This document shows, piece by piece, positions 1-8,092 of a stretch of DNA of 64,000 nucleotides. Within the stretch, counting starts at the first letter, position 1; every line of letters starts with the position of its first letter. Under the pieces are notes generated by a model. It worked only from the letters and a program-made list of their open reading frames with translations. It was not told the DNA's origin and made no database searches. Made by a program: the position numbers and the translations under genes. The stretch spans positions 2,046,001 through 2,110,000 of the forward strand of contig NZ_OY808997.1 of assembly GCF_963681195.1 (NCBI RefSeq), given 5' to 3'. The DNA comes from Vibrio sp. 16. Lineage in GTDB: Bacteria; Pseudomonadota; Gammaproteobacteria; Enterobacterales; Vibrionaceae.

Positions 1-195
1 GCTAACAGCAGAAGAGGTTGGTTGAACTTTATTATTTTGATTTGGGGTGGCGATCGGCTCTGGTACTTCTTCAGGCACCAGCTTCGACATTAGCCGAACG
101 AGATAAACAAGAATAGTGAGGAATAGAAACACCACAACCATGCCCGTAAGCATCATGGTCGCAGCATCTACTAGCAGGCTTCCAATATTATCCAT
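1..195 (-). CDS. oadG: Oxaloacetate decarboxylase gamma chain (partial, N-terminal 65 residues)
   Basis: The frame opens with ATG at 195 on the minus strand and runs off the left edge of the window. It encodes a short N-terminus, one strongly hydrophobic membrane segment (about residues 12-33, ending in LFLTILVYLVRLM), then a Pro/Glu-rich linker (VPEEVPEPIATP). This is the architecture of the small gamma subunit that anchors the sodium-pumping oxaloacetate decarboxylase complex (OadGAB) in the inner membrane. An AGGA ribosome-binding site lies 7 nt before the ATG. The alpha and beta genes should follow outside the window. Identification rests on the N-terminal pattern and on recalled Vibrio gene order; the C-terminal zinc-binding part is not visible. 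Confidence 0.8.
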   Translation of the reverse strand, partial: MDNIGSLLVDAATMMLTGMVVVFLFLTILVYLVRLMSKLVPEEVPEPIATPNQNNKVQPTSSAVS

Positions 196-336
196 TTTTG
201 CATCCTTTCTTTGTCATCCTGACAAGGGACTAGGTAAACTATGCGGACTTCTTGTCCAATTTACCTAAACATGTCCAATTTTTCGTTGGACGTCTTCGAT
301 CAGGACGAGCTTTGTGATCCCGACAAGAGGTCTAGG
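196..336 (-). promoter_or_regulatory. Structured 5' leader of oadG with GGA-bearing hairpins
   Basis: Between the predicted promoter and the oadG start lie several complementary segments, read on the minus strand. One hairpin (225-211) has a 6-bp stem with GGA in its loop. A sequence-related copy (326-312) has a 4-bp stem with CGGGATC in its loop. TTGGAC pairs with GTCCAA at 291-273. An outer TAGGTAAA/TTTACCTA stem (267-260 with 238-231) encloses GGAC/GTCC. Five GGA triplets occur, one of them in the ribosome-binding site. GGA in hairpin loops is the CsrA recognition pattern, and csrA is encoded 1.7 kb away. The structure is visible in the sequence; the regulator is inferred, and a ligand-binding riboswitch is the main alternative. 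Confidence 0.5.
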
Positions 337-364
337 ATTATCTCGATTGGTTAAACTTTGTCAA
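337..364 (-). promoter_or_regulatory. Sigma-70-type promoter of oadG
   Basis: On the minus strand a perfect -35 TTGACA (364-359) is separated by 16 bp from a -10 GATAAT (342-337). Transcription would begin near 330 and give a leader of about 135 nt before oadG. Confidence 0.65.
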
Positions 365-593
365 TTTTGTTTAAAGCAGTCTTGATGATAATGCACATAT
401 CTAAGGGTTAATACGTCATACAAGTCACATAAATCTGCAATATCAGTTTAATCAAGGATAAATAACTGCTGTTTTTCAGACGTTATTTCAAATACGAGGA
501 GAATACTGCGATAGGGTTAATATTTCCCAAAAAAGCCCTTAAGAAACATTAAGTTGTAAATTGAGAGTTAAACATTTGATAATGAAATGTTAA
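365..593. other. Intergenic stretch with no recognisable gene
   Basis: This AT-rich stretch lies between the tRNA-array terminator and the oadG promoter. I see no open frame with a ribosome-binding site and no strong hairpin. It may carry upstream activator sites for oadG, but I recognise none. Confidence 0.5.
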
Positions 594-624
594 TAAAAAA
601 GCCCTGCTATTGCTAGCAGGGCTT
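594..624 (-). terminator. Rho-independent terminator of the tRNA-Arg array
   Basis: On the minus strand a 9-bp GC-rich stem (GCCCTGCTA / TAGCAGGGC, 622-601) with a 4-nt loop is followed by six T residues. It lies directly after the last tRNA-Arg gene. Confidence 0.85.
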
Positions 625-634
625 TCTCAAAGAG

Positions 635-711
635 TGGCGCGTCCTGGAGGATTCGAACCTCCGACCGCCTGGTTCGTAGCCAGGTACTCTATCCAGCTGA
701 GCTAAGGACGC
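635..711 (-). tRNA. tRNA-Arg (anticodon ACG), copy 1
   Basis: The 77-nt gene has CCA encoded. The 7-bp acceptor stem is GCGTCCT/AGGACGC with G discriminator, the T-loop is TTCGAATC, and the anticodon loop is CTACGAA with anticodon ACG, decoding CGU/CGC/CGA after A34 deamination. It closely resembles E. coli argV-type tRNA. It is the last of five tandem copies in its transcription unit. Confidence 0.97.
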
Positions 712-776
712 GCAGTTTTCGATATCAACGTCTGTTAATACCAGGATTCCAATCTATACAAAGGAAACCCAAAGAG

Positions 777-853
777 TGGCGCGTCCTGGAGGATTCGAAC
801 CTCCGACCGCCTGGTTCGTAGCCAGGTACTCTATCCAGCTGAGCTAAGGACGC
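777..853 (-). tRNA. tRNA-Arg (anticodon ACG), copy 2
   Basis: The sequence is identical to copy 1 across the whole 77-nt gene, including the encoded CCA. It lies exactly 142 bp from the neighbouring copies. Confidence 0.97.
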
Positions 854-918
854 GCAGTTTTCGATATCAACGTCTGTTAATACCAGGATTCCAATTTATA
901 CAAAGGAAACCTAAAGAG

Positions 919-995
919 TGGCGCGTCCTGGAGGATTCGAACCTCCGACCGCCTGGTTCGTAGCCAGGTACTCTATCCAGCTGAGCTAAGGACGC
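919..995 (-). tRNA. tRNA-Arg (anticodon ACG), copy 3
   Basis: The 77-nt gene is identical to the other Arg copies. It is the third unit of the 142-bp tandem array. Confidence 0.97.
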
Positions 996-1060
996 GCAGT
1001 TTTTGATATCGACTTCTGTCAATATCAGGATTCCAATCTATACAAAGGAAACCTAAAGAG

Positions 1061-1137
1061 TGGCGCGTCCTGGAGGATTCGAACCTCCGACCGCCTGGTT
1101 CGTAGCCAGGTACTCTATCCAGCTGAGCTAAGGACGC
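1061..1137 (-). tRNA. tRNA-Arg (anticodon ACG), copy 4
   Basis: The 77-nt gene is identical to the other Arg copies. Its spacer toward copy 3 differs from the spacer between copies 1 and 2 by only a few bases. Confidence 0.97.
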
Positions 1138-1202
1138 GCAGTTTTTGATATTGACTTCTGTCAATATCAGGATTCCAATCTATACAAAGGAAACCTAAAG
1201 AG

Positions 1203-1279
1203 TGGCGCGTCCTGGAGGATTCGAACCTCCGACCGCCTGGTTCGTAGCCAGGTACTCTATCCAGCTGAGCTAAGGACGC
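1203..1279 (-). tRNA. tRNA-Arg (anticodon ACG), copy 5
   Basis: The 77-nt gene is identical to the other Arg copies. It is the first tRNA after the internal promoter at 1308-1335, so it heads the five-gene Arg transcription unit. Confidence 0.97.
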
Positions 1280-1307
1280 GCAATGTTCTCTAAAACGAGA
1301 GGTGTGA

Positions 1308-1335
1308 AGTATATCACACTAGTTCTTTGAAACAA
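1308..1335 (-). promoter_or_regulatory. Internal promoter of the five-gene tRNA-Arg unit
   Basis: On the minus strand -35 TTGTTT (1335-1330) and -10 TATACT (1313-1308) are 16 bp apart, just after the terminator of the upstream Ser-Arg-Ser unit and about 28 bp before tRNA-Arg copy 5. The -10 is near consensus; the -35 matches only the TTG core and one further base. Confidence 0.6.
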
Positions 1336-1349
1336 CAGGGCTTTAAAAC

Positions 1350-1373
1350 AAAAAAATTGGCCATAAGCCAATT
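1350..1373 (-). terminator. Rho-independent terminator after the Ser-Arg-Ser tRNA unit
   Basis: On the minus strand a 7-bp stem (AATTGGC / GCCAATT) with a 5-nt loop runs into seven T residues immediately after tRNA-Ser copy 1. It divides the tRNA cluster into two transcription units. Confidence 0.8.
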
Positions 1374-1375
1374 AA

Positions 1376-1468
1376 TGGCGGTGAGGGAGGGATTCGAACC
1401 CTCGATACGGTATCAAGCCGTATACTCCCTTAGCAGGGGAGCGCCTTCAGCCTCTCGGCCACCTCACC
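1376..1468 (-). tRNA. tRNA-Ser (anticodon GCU), copy 1
   Basis: The 93-nt class II tRNA has a long variable arm (TATACGGC paired with GCCGTATC-type sequence), acceptor GGTGAGG, G discriminator and encoded CCA. Its anticodon GCT decodes AGC/AGU. It resembles E. coli serV, which also lies beside csrA and the argVYZQ genes. Confidence 0.97.
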
Positions 1469-1493
1469 GTTTTATTCCCTGGTAAGGAAATTA

Positions 1494-1570
1494 TGGCGCG
1501 TCCTGGAGGATTCGAACCTCCGACCGCCTGGTTCGTAGCCAGGTACTCTATCCAGCTGAGCTAAGGACGC
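1494..1570 (-). tRNA. tRNA-Arg (anticodon ACG), copy 6
   Basis: The 77-nt gene is identical to the five tandem copies but lies between the two tRNA-Ser genes with unrelated spacers. Confidence 0.97.
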
Positions 1571-1645
1571 GCTATGCTTTCTTGCTACAGAAAGTTGTTT
1601 TAAAGCTGTTCCGAAGAACTGTTCTTCTATAAGAAGAAGCAAGAA

Positions 1646-1738
1646 TGGCGGTGAGGGAGGGATTCGAACCCTCGATACGGTATCAAGCCGTATACTCCCT
1701 TAGCAGGGGAGCGCCTTCAGCCTCTCGGCCACCTCACC
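1646..1738 (-). tRNA. tRNA-Ser (anticodon GCU), copy 2
   Basis: The 93-nt gene is identical to tRNA-Ser copy 1. It is the first gene after the strong promoter at 1754-1781. Confidence 0.97.
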
Positions 1739-1744
1739 GTCTTG

Positions 1745-1781
1745 CGGAGGCACATATTACGATTTACCAAAAATATGTCAA
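1745..1781 (-). promoter_or_regulatory. Stable-RNA promoter of the Ser-Arg-Ser tRNA unit
   Basis: On the minus strand a perfect -35 TTGACA (1781-1776), a 16-bp spacer and -10 TAATAT (1759-1754) are followed by a GC-rich discriminator (GTGCCTCCGC). GC-rich discriminators are typical of stringently controlled stable-RNA promoters. The first tRNA starts only about 15 bp downstream. Confidence 0.75.
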
Positions 1782-1884
1782 ACATTTTCTTGGCAAAAAC
1801 GGCAAAAACTTTTCCAAGCGTTGGCTATTTAATCAAAGCGGTGTTAATTCACTCTTTTTGCTAAAAATATGCTCTTTCCAGCAA

Positions 1885-1915
1885 CAAAAAAGGCTGACAA
1901 TATTTGCCAGCCTCT
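1885..1915 (-). terminator. Rho-independent terminator of csrA
   Basis: On the minus strand GAGGCTGGCAAATATTGTCAGCC forms an imperfect stem (AGGCTG / CAGCCT core) followed by six T residues, ending just past the csrA stop. Confidence 0.8.
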
Positions 1916-1923
1916 CTGTGTAA

Positions 1924-2121
1924 TTAGTAGTTGCCAGATGCAACGTTACCATTACCTTTTTCTGCCTGAATGCGCATGTAAATTTCTTCACGGTGAACAG
2001 ACACTTCTTTCGGAGCATTAACACCGATACGTACTTGGTTACCTTTAACACCCAGTACTGTTACTGTTACTTCATCACCGATCATTAGAGTTTCGCCAAC
2101 GCGGCGAGTTAAAATTAGCAT
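1924..2121 (-). CDS. csrA: Carbon storage regulator CsrA
   Basis: The 65-residue product carries the whole CsrA fold: the N-terminal strand [15 protein letters not shown], the central [11 protein letters not shown] strand, and [10 protein letters not shown] near residue 44, whose arginine is the key RNA contact in this family. CsrA is a homodimeric post-transcriptional regulator that binds GGA motifs in mRNA leaders and controls carbon flow, motility and virulence. The length equals other Vibrio CsrA proteins, slightly longer than the 61 of E. coli. An AAGGAG site 6 nt before the ATG fixes the start. The neighbours lysC, alaS, tRNA-Ser and tRNA-Arg are the usual csrA surroundings. Confidence 0.98.
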   Translation of the reverse strand: MLILTRRVGETLMIGDEVTVTVLGVKGNQVRIGVNAPKEVSVHREEIYMRIQAEKGNGNVASGNY

Positions 2122-2165
2122 TCTGTGCTCCTTGAGTAATCTCTGAATTATCTTGCTACAAGGCT

Positions 2166-2195
2166 ATTATCCAATAAAAGTTATATTTTCGTAAA
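2166..2195 (-). promoter_or_regulatory. Candidate csrA promoter
   Basis: On the minus strand TTTACG (2195-2190) and GATAAT (2171-2166) are 18 bp apart, about 45 bp before csrA. It is a reasonable match, but other A/T-rich -10-like hexamers lie nearby. Confidence 0.4.
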
Positions 2196-2213
2196 CTCTA
2201 TTGTGGCTCGAAT

Positions 2214-3401
2214 CTAGCCTAAAAAGGCATGTTTTTGCAGGTAGTCGATCGCCTCTGCAGAAGTTATGTACGCATCATGCAGTATGTTAGCTGCTTTGTC
2301 GACACATTCTGGCGACAGCACAAGCATCAACGACTGTGGGTTAACAGCATAATGTTCGACCGAAATCCCTTGTTCTGTAAGCAAAGCGTAAGACTTTTCC
2401 ACCAGTCCTTCTACGTGTAAGCCGACGGCAGTCAGCAAACTTACTGAATCACTATTACGGATTTTGTCACCGAAAACCAGTTCCAGTTTTGCATAAGCGT
2501 CCAGTTTTAGTACCACACCTGTCCATTCTGTATGCTCGATCACATTCCAGATGACAATACCTAGCATTTGACACTGAGTCTTAAGTGCAGAGAGCATCTC
2601 TTTTTCAATTCTGATCAAGCACATATCTCGCTGAATGGCGACTCCGCAAACTGCGTTTTGACACTCTTCCCCTTTGACCAAACTGCCGGGATTGCCATCA
2701 AATGTAGAAAGCACTCGTAGGGGAACATTATGTTTCCATGCGTACTGCACTGACGGTAGGTGAAGAACCTTGGCACCTTTGCGCGCCATTTCCTCCATAG
2801 AAGGAAAGTCAATCACGTCCAATTTTTGCGCGGTCGCGACCACTCGAGGATCACATGTGTATATGCCATCTACATCAGTAAATATTTGACATTCCGTCGC
2901 ATTGAGCGCGCCTGCTAAGGTCACCGCACTTGTATCAGATCCACCTCGACCTAGCGTGGTGATATCCCCATTTTCATTGACCCCTTGAAATCCAGCCACG
3001 ATGACTATGTGATCTTGTGCTAACAACTCTCGGATAGCTTGGGTATCAATATGTTTAATCGTTGCGTCATTGTGTTGATTGTCCGTCACAATGTTCGCTT
3101 GTGCTCCGGTAAGTGAACGGGCTGCAAACCCCAGTTTATTGAGAGTCATTGCAAGTAGTGCCATCGACACTTGTTCACCAGCAGAGAGCAAAACATCAAG
3201 TTCTCGCGCCGTAGGTACACTATCGACCTGTTTCGCCAAGTCCATCAGCCTGTTTGTTTCACCAGACATTGCGGAGACGACTACGACAACTTGATTACCA
3301 TCATTTTTCGCCTTTATGATGTGTTCGGCTACCGTATGGATCCTTTCAATAGAACCAACAGACGTTCCGCCAAACTTTTGCACGATAAGGGGCTTTTTCA
3401 C
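2214..3401 (-). CDS. lysC: Aspartate kinase (monofunctional, ACT-domain regulated)
   Basis: The 395-residue product phosphorylates L-aspartate, the first step toward lysine, threonine, methionine and diaminopimelate. The N-terminal amino-acid-kinase domain starts with the signature VQKFGGTSVG (residues 7-16) and carries GRGGSDTSA (about 152-160) and FTDVDGIYTCDPR (about 174-186), which bind ATP and aspartate. The C-terminal 130 residues are ACT-like and give feedback control. No homoserine dehydrogenase domain follows. It lies between alaS and csrA, an arrangement I recall from vibrios. I looked for a lysine riboswitch in the roughly 190 bp upstream and saw none. The symbol lysC is by family; which amino acid inhibits the enzyme cannot be read from sequence. 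Confidence 0.85.
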   Translation of the reverse strand: MKKPLIVQKFGGTSVGSIERIHTVAEHIIKAKNDGNQVVVVVSAMSGETNRLMDLAKQVDSVPTARELDVLLSAGEQVSMALLAMTLNKLGFAARSLTGAQANIVTDNQHNDATIKHIDTQAIRELLAQDHIVIVAGFQGVNENGDITTLGRGGSDTSAVTLAGALNATECQIFTDVDGIYTCDPRVVATAQKLDVIDFPSMEEMARKGAKVLHLPSVQYAWKHNVPLRVLSTFDGNPGSLVKGEECQNAVCGVAIQRDMCLIRIEKEMLSALKTQCQMLGIVIWNVIEHTEWTGVVLKLDAYAKLELVFGDKIRNSDSVSLLTAVGLHVEGLVEKSYALLTEQGISVEHYAVNPQSLMLVLSPECVDKAANILHDAYITSAEAIDYLQKHAFLG

Positions 3402-3540
3402 CAGTCTTCACCTTCCCAAGACCAAAGTCTCATTCGGACTGCATTCAATGTGTTGAATATTGTTTGCAGTAGTTATAACAAAAACCAAGCGGCCTATTCG
3501 ACTATCACTAGGACAATCAATTAAACCACTTGGTTAGGAC

Positions 3541-3578
3541 AAAAAAATTACGCTCAATCAAACAAATGATTGAGCGTA
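3541..3578 (-). terminator. Rho-independent terminator of alaS
   Basis: A perfect 12-bp stem (TACGCTCAATCA / TGATTGAGCGTA, 3578-3567 with 3560-3549) with a 6-nt loop is followed on the minus strand by TT then a long T run. It lies 17 bp past the alaS stop. Confidence 0.9.
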
Positions 3579-3594
3579 GTTTATACAGTATTTT

Positions 3595-6177
3595 TTACAA
3601 GCGTTCTTCTAGCCAAGGCTGAACGGTCTTGATCGCTTCAGGCAGAGCTGCAACATCAGTACCGCCCGCTTGCGCCATATCAGGACGGCCACCACCTTTA
3701 CCGCCAACTTGCTCAGCGACCATCTTAACAAGATCGCCTGCTTTCACTTTGCCGATAAGGTCTTTGGTCACACCAGCGATGAGACCAATCTTATCGCCAT
3801 TAATGTTCGCCAATAGGATAACGCCACTACCCACTTGGTTTTTAATGTCATCAACCATCGTACGTAGGTTTTTGTTATCGGCGCCTTCTAGAGCTGCAAT
3901 CAACACTTTCGTGCCGTTGATTTCCTGAACTTTACCCATGATGTTTGCGCTTTCTGCGGCAGCCATCTTGTCTTTCAGTTTCTGAATTTCTTTCTCTAGA
4001 GATTTTGCTTTTTGTGCCGACTCAACCAGTTTCTCTTCGTACTTAGCTTGCTGCTCTTCGATTGCATCTAGTGCTGCTTCACCAGTTACCGCTTCGATAC
4101 GACGGATACCTGCTGCGATACCACCTTCCGAGGTGATCTTGAACAAACCAATATCGCCCGTGTTAGAAGCGTGGATGCCACCACAAAGCTCAGTTGAGAA
4201 CTCGCCCATAGACAATACGCGAACTTCATCATCGTACTTCTCACCGAACAGGGCCATTGCACCTTTCTGCTTAGCAGACTCGATGTCCATAACGTTAGTT
4301 TCAATCACGTGGTTACGACGAACTTGTGCATTTACTAAGCGCTCAACTTCTTTTAGTTCAGTAGGCGTTACCGCTTCGAGATGAGAGAAGTCAAAACGTA
4401 GGTTTTCTGGCTTAACAAGTGAGCCTTTCTGCGTTACGTGCTCGCCCAGAACTTGGCGTAGTGCGGCATGAAGTAGGTGCGTTGCTGAGTGATTTAGTGA
4501 GATAGAAGCGCGACGCTCTGCATCAACAATAGCTTCTACTTCATCACCTTTCGCGAGAACGCCTTCGGCTAGAACGCCGTGGTGCGCAATTGCATTACCT
4601 AACTTCTGCGTGTCTTCTACTTTGAATAGACCAGATTCAGTTTTTAGTACACCAGCATCACCACACTGACCGCCTGATTCTGCGTAGAATGGCGTTTCAC
4701 CAAGGATGATGATCGCTTTATCACCCGCCGATAGAGATTCTGCTACTTCACCTTCAACGAAGATTTCAGCCACATTGCTCTTACCTTGAGTGCCGGTGTA
4801 ACCACAAAATTCGGTTTCAGCTTCTGTTTTAATTGTTGCGTTGTAGTCCGTGCCGAATTGACCAGCTTCACGTGCACGCTGACGCTGTTCTTCCATCGCT
4901 TTCTCGAAACCCGCTTCGTCGATAGTGAAATCACGCTCGCGAGCCACGTCATTAGTTAAGTCAGCAGGGAAACCGTAAGTGTCGTAAAGCTTAAATACTG
5001 TTTCACCATCAAGCTCTTTGCCTTCAAGTGCATCCAGTGCTTCATTGAGGATAACCATGCCACGCTCTAGTGTGCGACCAAAGTTTTCTTCTTCAATGCG
5101 TAGTACTTTCTCAACAACGGCTTGTTGTTTCTTAAGCTCGTCAGCTGCGCTACCCATCACTTCAGCCAGTACACCGACAAGCTTGTGGAAGAATACGCCT
5201 TTTGCACCTAGCTTGTTACCGTGACGCACAGCACGACGGATAATACGGCGCAACACGTAGCCACGACCTTCGTTTGAAGGCATCACACCATCTGCGATTA
5301 GGAATGAACAAGAGCGGATGTGGTCCGCAATCACGCGTAGTGATTGGTTTGAAAGGTCTTCGCAGCCGACAACCTCTGCAGCAGCTTTGATTAGCTTTTG
5401 GAATACGTCGATTTCGTAGTTTGAATGAACGCCCTGCATGATTGCAGAAATACGCTCAATACCCATACCCGTATCAACTGCAGGCTTAGGTAGCGGTTCC
5501 ATCGTGCCATCAGCATGACGGTTGAACTGCATAAATACGTTGTTCCAGATCTCGATGAAACGGTCACCGTCTTCTTCTGGAGTACCAGGACGGCCTCCCC
5601 AGATGTGCTCACCGTGATCGTAGAAGATTTCAGTACAAGGGCCACAAGGACCTGTGTCACCCATTGTCCAGAAGTTATCTGATTCGAATTGCTTGCCGCC
5701 TTCTTTGTCACCGATACGAACGATACGGTCAGCAGGTACGCCTACTTTTTTGTTCCAGATATCGAAGGCTTCGTCATCTGTCTCGTATACCGTTACCAGT
5801 AGACGCTCTTTTGGCAGTTTTAGCGTTTCAGTTAGGAATTCCCAAGCAAACGCGATCGCGTCTTCTTTGAAGTAATCACCGAAGCTGAAGTTACCTAGCA
5901 TTTCGAAGAAAGTATGGTGACGAGCTGTAAAACCAACGTTCTCAAGGTCGTTATGTTTACCACCCGCACGTACACAACGCTGAGCCGTAGTTGCTCGAGT
6001 GTAGGCACGCTTTTCGGCGCCTAAGAAGCAATCTTTAAATTGGTTCATACCTGCGTTTGTGAATAGCAGGGTTGGATCGTTATGTGGAACCAACGATGAA
6101 CTGTCTACGATTTGGTGTCCTTTGCTTTCAAAGAACTTAAGGAACGCGTTACGAACCTCATCAGTGCTCATGTACAT
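3595..6177 (-). CDS. alaS: Alanyl-tRNA synthetase
   Basis: The 860-residue class II synthetase charges tRNA-Ala and edits mischarged Ser/Gly. The catalytic core begins with the motif-1 region FFESKGH and the family signature [17 protein letters not shown] (about residues 34-50). The editing domain carries [11 protein letters not shown] (zinc-binding HxxxH) near residue 562 and [10 protein letters not shown] near 665. The C-terminal C-Ala domain ends with the glycine-rich [16 protein letters not shown] segment. The first ATG (6177) is preceded by AGGAAGAG at suitable spacing; a second ATG two codons later is less well placed. It has its own terminator and about 140 bp separate it from recX. 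Confidence 0.98.
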   Translation of the reverse strand: MYMSTDEVRNAFLKFFESKGHQIVDSSSLVPHNDPTLLFTNAGMNQFKDCFLGAEKRAYTRATTAQRCVRAGGKHNDLENVGFTARHHTFFEMLGNFSFGDYFKEDAIAFAWEFLTETLKLPKERLLVTVYETDDEAFDIWNKKVGVPADRIVRIGDKEGGKQFESDNFWTMGDTGPCGPCTEIFYDHGEHIWGGRPGTPEEDGDRFIEIWNNVFMQFNRHADGTMEPLPKPAVDTGMGIERISAIMQGVHSNYEIDVFQKLIKAAAEVVGCEDLSNQSLRVIADHIRSCSFLIADGVMPSNEGRGYVLRRIIRRAVRHGNKLGAKGVFFHKLVGVLAEVMGSAADELKKQQAVVEKVLRIEEENFGRTLERGMVILNEALDALEGKELDGETVFKLYDTYGFPADLTNDVARERDFTIDEAGFEKAMEEQRQRAREAGQFGTDYNATIKTEAETEFCGYTGTQGKSNVAEIFVEGEVAESLSAGDKAIIILGETPFYAESGGQCGDAGVLKTESGLFKVEDTQKLGNAIAHHGVLAEGVLAKGDEVEAIVDAERRASISLNHSATHLLHAALRQVLGEHVTQKGSLVKPENLRFDFSHLEAVTPTELKEVERLVNAQVRRNHVIETNVMDIESAKQKGAMALFGEKYDDEVRVLSMGEFSTELCGGIHASNTGDIGLFKITSEGGIAAGIRRIEAVTGEAALDAIEEQQAKYEEKLVESAQKAKSLEKEIQKLKDKMAAAESANIMGKVQEINGTKVLIAALEGADNKNLRTMVDDIKNQVGSGVILLANINGDKIGLIAGVTKDLIGKVKAGDLVKMVAEQVGGKGGGRPDMAQAGGTDVAALPEAIKTVQPWLEERL

Positions 6178-6319
6178 GCAGCTCTTCCTGAAAATAGTCG
6201 AGTTAGAATTTTGCGCTATTGTAGATCATGGTTAGCGCTACGACTAGTTTTCTCGCAGAAAAGAGCATTTGGATTGTGGAAACGAAACTAAATCATCAAA
6301 TTAACGACTCATTTAGCTG

Positions 6320-6784
6320 TTAATCCTCAGTTTCCGAGTTGAGCGCATAGCTGATTTGTTCAAAGCTATAACCTCGATATTGAAGAAAACGCACCTGTTT
6401 GGCGTACTCTTTTTGGTCTTTCGCTTTCATTCCTTTGAATTTCTTCTCGGCAGCACTTTTTGCCAATTCGAACCAATCTTGCGGCTCTTCTTCCATCGCT
6501 TTTTCTATGACTGACTCAGCCACTCGCTTTTGATTGAGTTCTTGGCGAATTCGGCGCTCTCCATGGCCTTTATAAACATGCTGCCTCACTTGGCTCTTTG
6601 CATAACGAAGATCATCTAAGTAGTTATGATCTAAACAAAAATTAATCGCTTCTTGAATCGCATCCTCTTCATAACCTTTCAAGCTAAGTTTCTGATACAT
6701 TTCATACTCACCATGATCACGACGACTGAGCAGTTGAATAGCGGCTTCTTTGCTCGACAGTGTTGGTGGTTTTCGTTGGAACAT
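6320..6784 (-). CDS. recX: RecA regulator RecX
   Basis: The 154-residue basic helical protein has the RecX three-helix repeats: [20 protein letters not shown] near residue 15, then [14 protein letters not shown] near 55 and GERRIRQEL near 75, and a final repeat [15 protein letters not shown] near 130. RecX caps or disassembles RecA filaments and inhibits RecA ATPase. It is directly downstream of recA with a hairpin terminator in the 73-bp gap, so it is probably expressed by read-through from the SOS-induced recA promoter. Confidence 0.92.
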   Translation of the reverse strand: MFQRKPPTLSSKEAAIQLLSRRDHGEYEMYQKLSLKGYEEDAIQEAINFCLDHNYLDDLRYAKSQVRQHVYKGHGERRIRQELNQKRVAESVIEKAMEEEPQDWFELAKSAAEKKFKGMKAKDQKEYAKQVRFLQYRGYSFEQISYALNSETED

Positions 6785-6812
6785 GTCGGATTAAATTCTC
6801 ATATTCTAAATA

Positions 6813-6840
6813 CAACAAAGCCCCGCATAAGCAGGGCTTT
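6813..6840 (-). terminator. Attenuator/terminator between recA and recX
   Basis: On the minus strand AAAGCCCTGC pairs with GCGGGGCTTT around a 4-nt loop and is followed by GTTGT. The short T tract suggests partial termination, which would give lower recX than recA expression. Confidence 0.75.
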
Positions 6841-6857
6841 AAATTCATAAGGCTATG

Positions 6858-7904
6858 TTATAGCTCTTCTTGCTCAGGCATTTGGCCTAATTCTGCGTCA
6901 TCAGGCTGAATTTCTGCTGGCGACAGAAGCATTTCACGTAGCTTAGCGTCGATAGCTTGTGCCGCCTCTACGTTTTCTCGTAGAAACTTGCCTGCGTTTG
7001 CTTTACCTTGACCAATCTTATCGCCATTGTAGCTGTACCATGCGCCCGCTTTTTCGATTAGCTTATGCTTAACGCCTAAGTCAATCAGTTCACCTTCACG
7101 GTTGAAACCTTGGCCATACATGATTTGCGTTTCAGCTTGCTTAAATGGTGCTGCAATCTTGTTCTTAACTACTTTGATGCGAGTCTCGTTACCCACAACC
7201 TCATCGCCTTCTTTGATAGACCCCGTACGGCGAATATCTAGGCGAACCGATGCGTAAAACTTAAGTGCATTACCACCCGTTGTGGTTTCTGGGTTACCGA
7301 ACATCACACCAATCTTCATACGGATTTGGTTGATGAAGATACACATACAGTTAGACTGCTTTAGGTTACCAGTTAGCTTACGCATTGCTTGAGAAAGCAT
7401 ACGCGCTTGAAGACCCATGTGGCTGTCGCCCATTTCGCCTTCGATTTCCGCTTTAGGCGTTAGAGCTGCAACCGAGTCAACAACCATTACGTCGATAGCA
7501 CCAGAACGTGCCAACGCATCACAGATTTCAAGCGCTTGCTCACCAGTGTCTGGCTGAGAAACAAGAAGTGCATCAATATCAACACCAAGCTTCTTCGCGT
7601 AAACAGGATCAAGTGCGTGCTCTGCATCGATAAATGCACAAGTTTTACCTTGTTTTTGTGCCGCAGCGATACACTCAAGAGTTAGCGTTGTTTTACCCGA
7701 TGATTCAGGACCGTAGATTTCTACGATACGACCCATCGGAAGGCCACCAGCACCCAGTGCGATATCAAGAGAAAGTGAACCCGTAGAGATTGTTTCTACA
7801 TCCATTGCGCGGTTATCACCCAGGCGCATGATTGAACCTTTACCGAATTGCTTTTCAATCTGACCTAGCGCAGCGGCGAGCGCTTTCTGTTTGTTCTCGT
7901 CCAT
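6858..7904 (-). CDS. recA: Recombinase RecA
   Basis: The product binds single-stranded DNA, drives strand exchange and triggers LexA self-cleavage. With the start at 7904 (MDENKQKAL) it has 348 residues, as expected for Vibrio. Walker [10 protein letters not shown] is at about residues 65-73, and the Walker B strand [10 protein letters not shown] and the loop-2 region [23 protein letters not shown] follow. The frame could begin 15 codons earlier, but TTGGAGAAAGTG before the internal ATG is a good ribosome-binding site and matches the universal N-terminus. The promoter upstream contains a LexA box. Confidence 0.98.
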   Translation of the reverse strand: MDENKQKALAAALGQIEKQFGKGSIMRLGDNRAMDVETISTGSLSLDIALGAGGLPMGRIVEIYGPESSGKTTLTLECIAAAQKQGKTCAFIDAEHALDPVYAKKLGVDIDALLVSQPDTGEQALEICDALARSGAIDVMVVDSVAALTPKAEIEGEMGDSHMGLQARMLSQAMRKLTGNLKQSNCMCIFINQIRMKIGVMFGNPETTTGGNALKFYASVRLDIRRTGSIKEGDEVVGNETRIKVVKNKIAAPFKQAETQIMYGQGFNREGELIDLGVKHKLIEKAGAWYSYNGDKIGQGKANAGKFLRENVEAAQAIDAKLREMLLSPAEIQPDDAELGQMPEQEEL

Positions 7905-7992
7905 CACTTTCTCCAAAAGACTCATCTTGTGCTGATGAATATCAATCAAATTCTTTTATCCAGTGCCAAGCACTGAACCATCAATGAAAGTC

Positions 7993-8020
7993 ATTATACT
8001 GTTGATTCATACAGTGTCTA
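7993..8020 (-). promoter_or_regulatory. recA promoter with LexA (SOS) box
   Basis: On the minus strand -35 TAGACA (8020-8015), a 16-bp spacer and a perfect -10 TATAAT (7998-7993) are present. The spacer itself reads CTGT-N8-ACAG (8014-7999), the LexA operator pattern, flanked by CA and TA as in the 20-bp consensus. LexA binding would block polymerase directly. Confidence 0.9.
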
Positions 8021-8092
8021 CACCTGTATGGATTTTTTTTGAATTTTGATGATATCTATCTAATTTATCGAAACTTTTAATTCAATACTTAT

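Larger units (their letters stand above)
635..1279. repeat. 142-bp tandem repeat containing tRNA-Arg genes
   Basis: The tRNA 3' ends fall at 635, 777, 919, 1061 and 1203, an exact 142-bp period. Each period holds the 77-nt tRNA and a 65-nt spacer. All spacers share the motif TTCCAATCTATACAAAGGAA or a one-base variant, so the array arose by duplication of gene plus spacer. Confidence 0.95.

Noticed and set aside
973..1164. Minus-strand 63-codon frame across the tRNA-Arg copies
   Set aside because: It is a chance reading through tRNA sequence and spacer; the tRNA genes explain the region.
3402..3540. Possible lysine riboswitch upstream of lysC
   Set aside because: The leader is short and shows none of the conserved L-box helices or loops that I can recognise.
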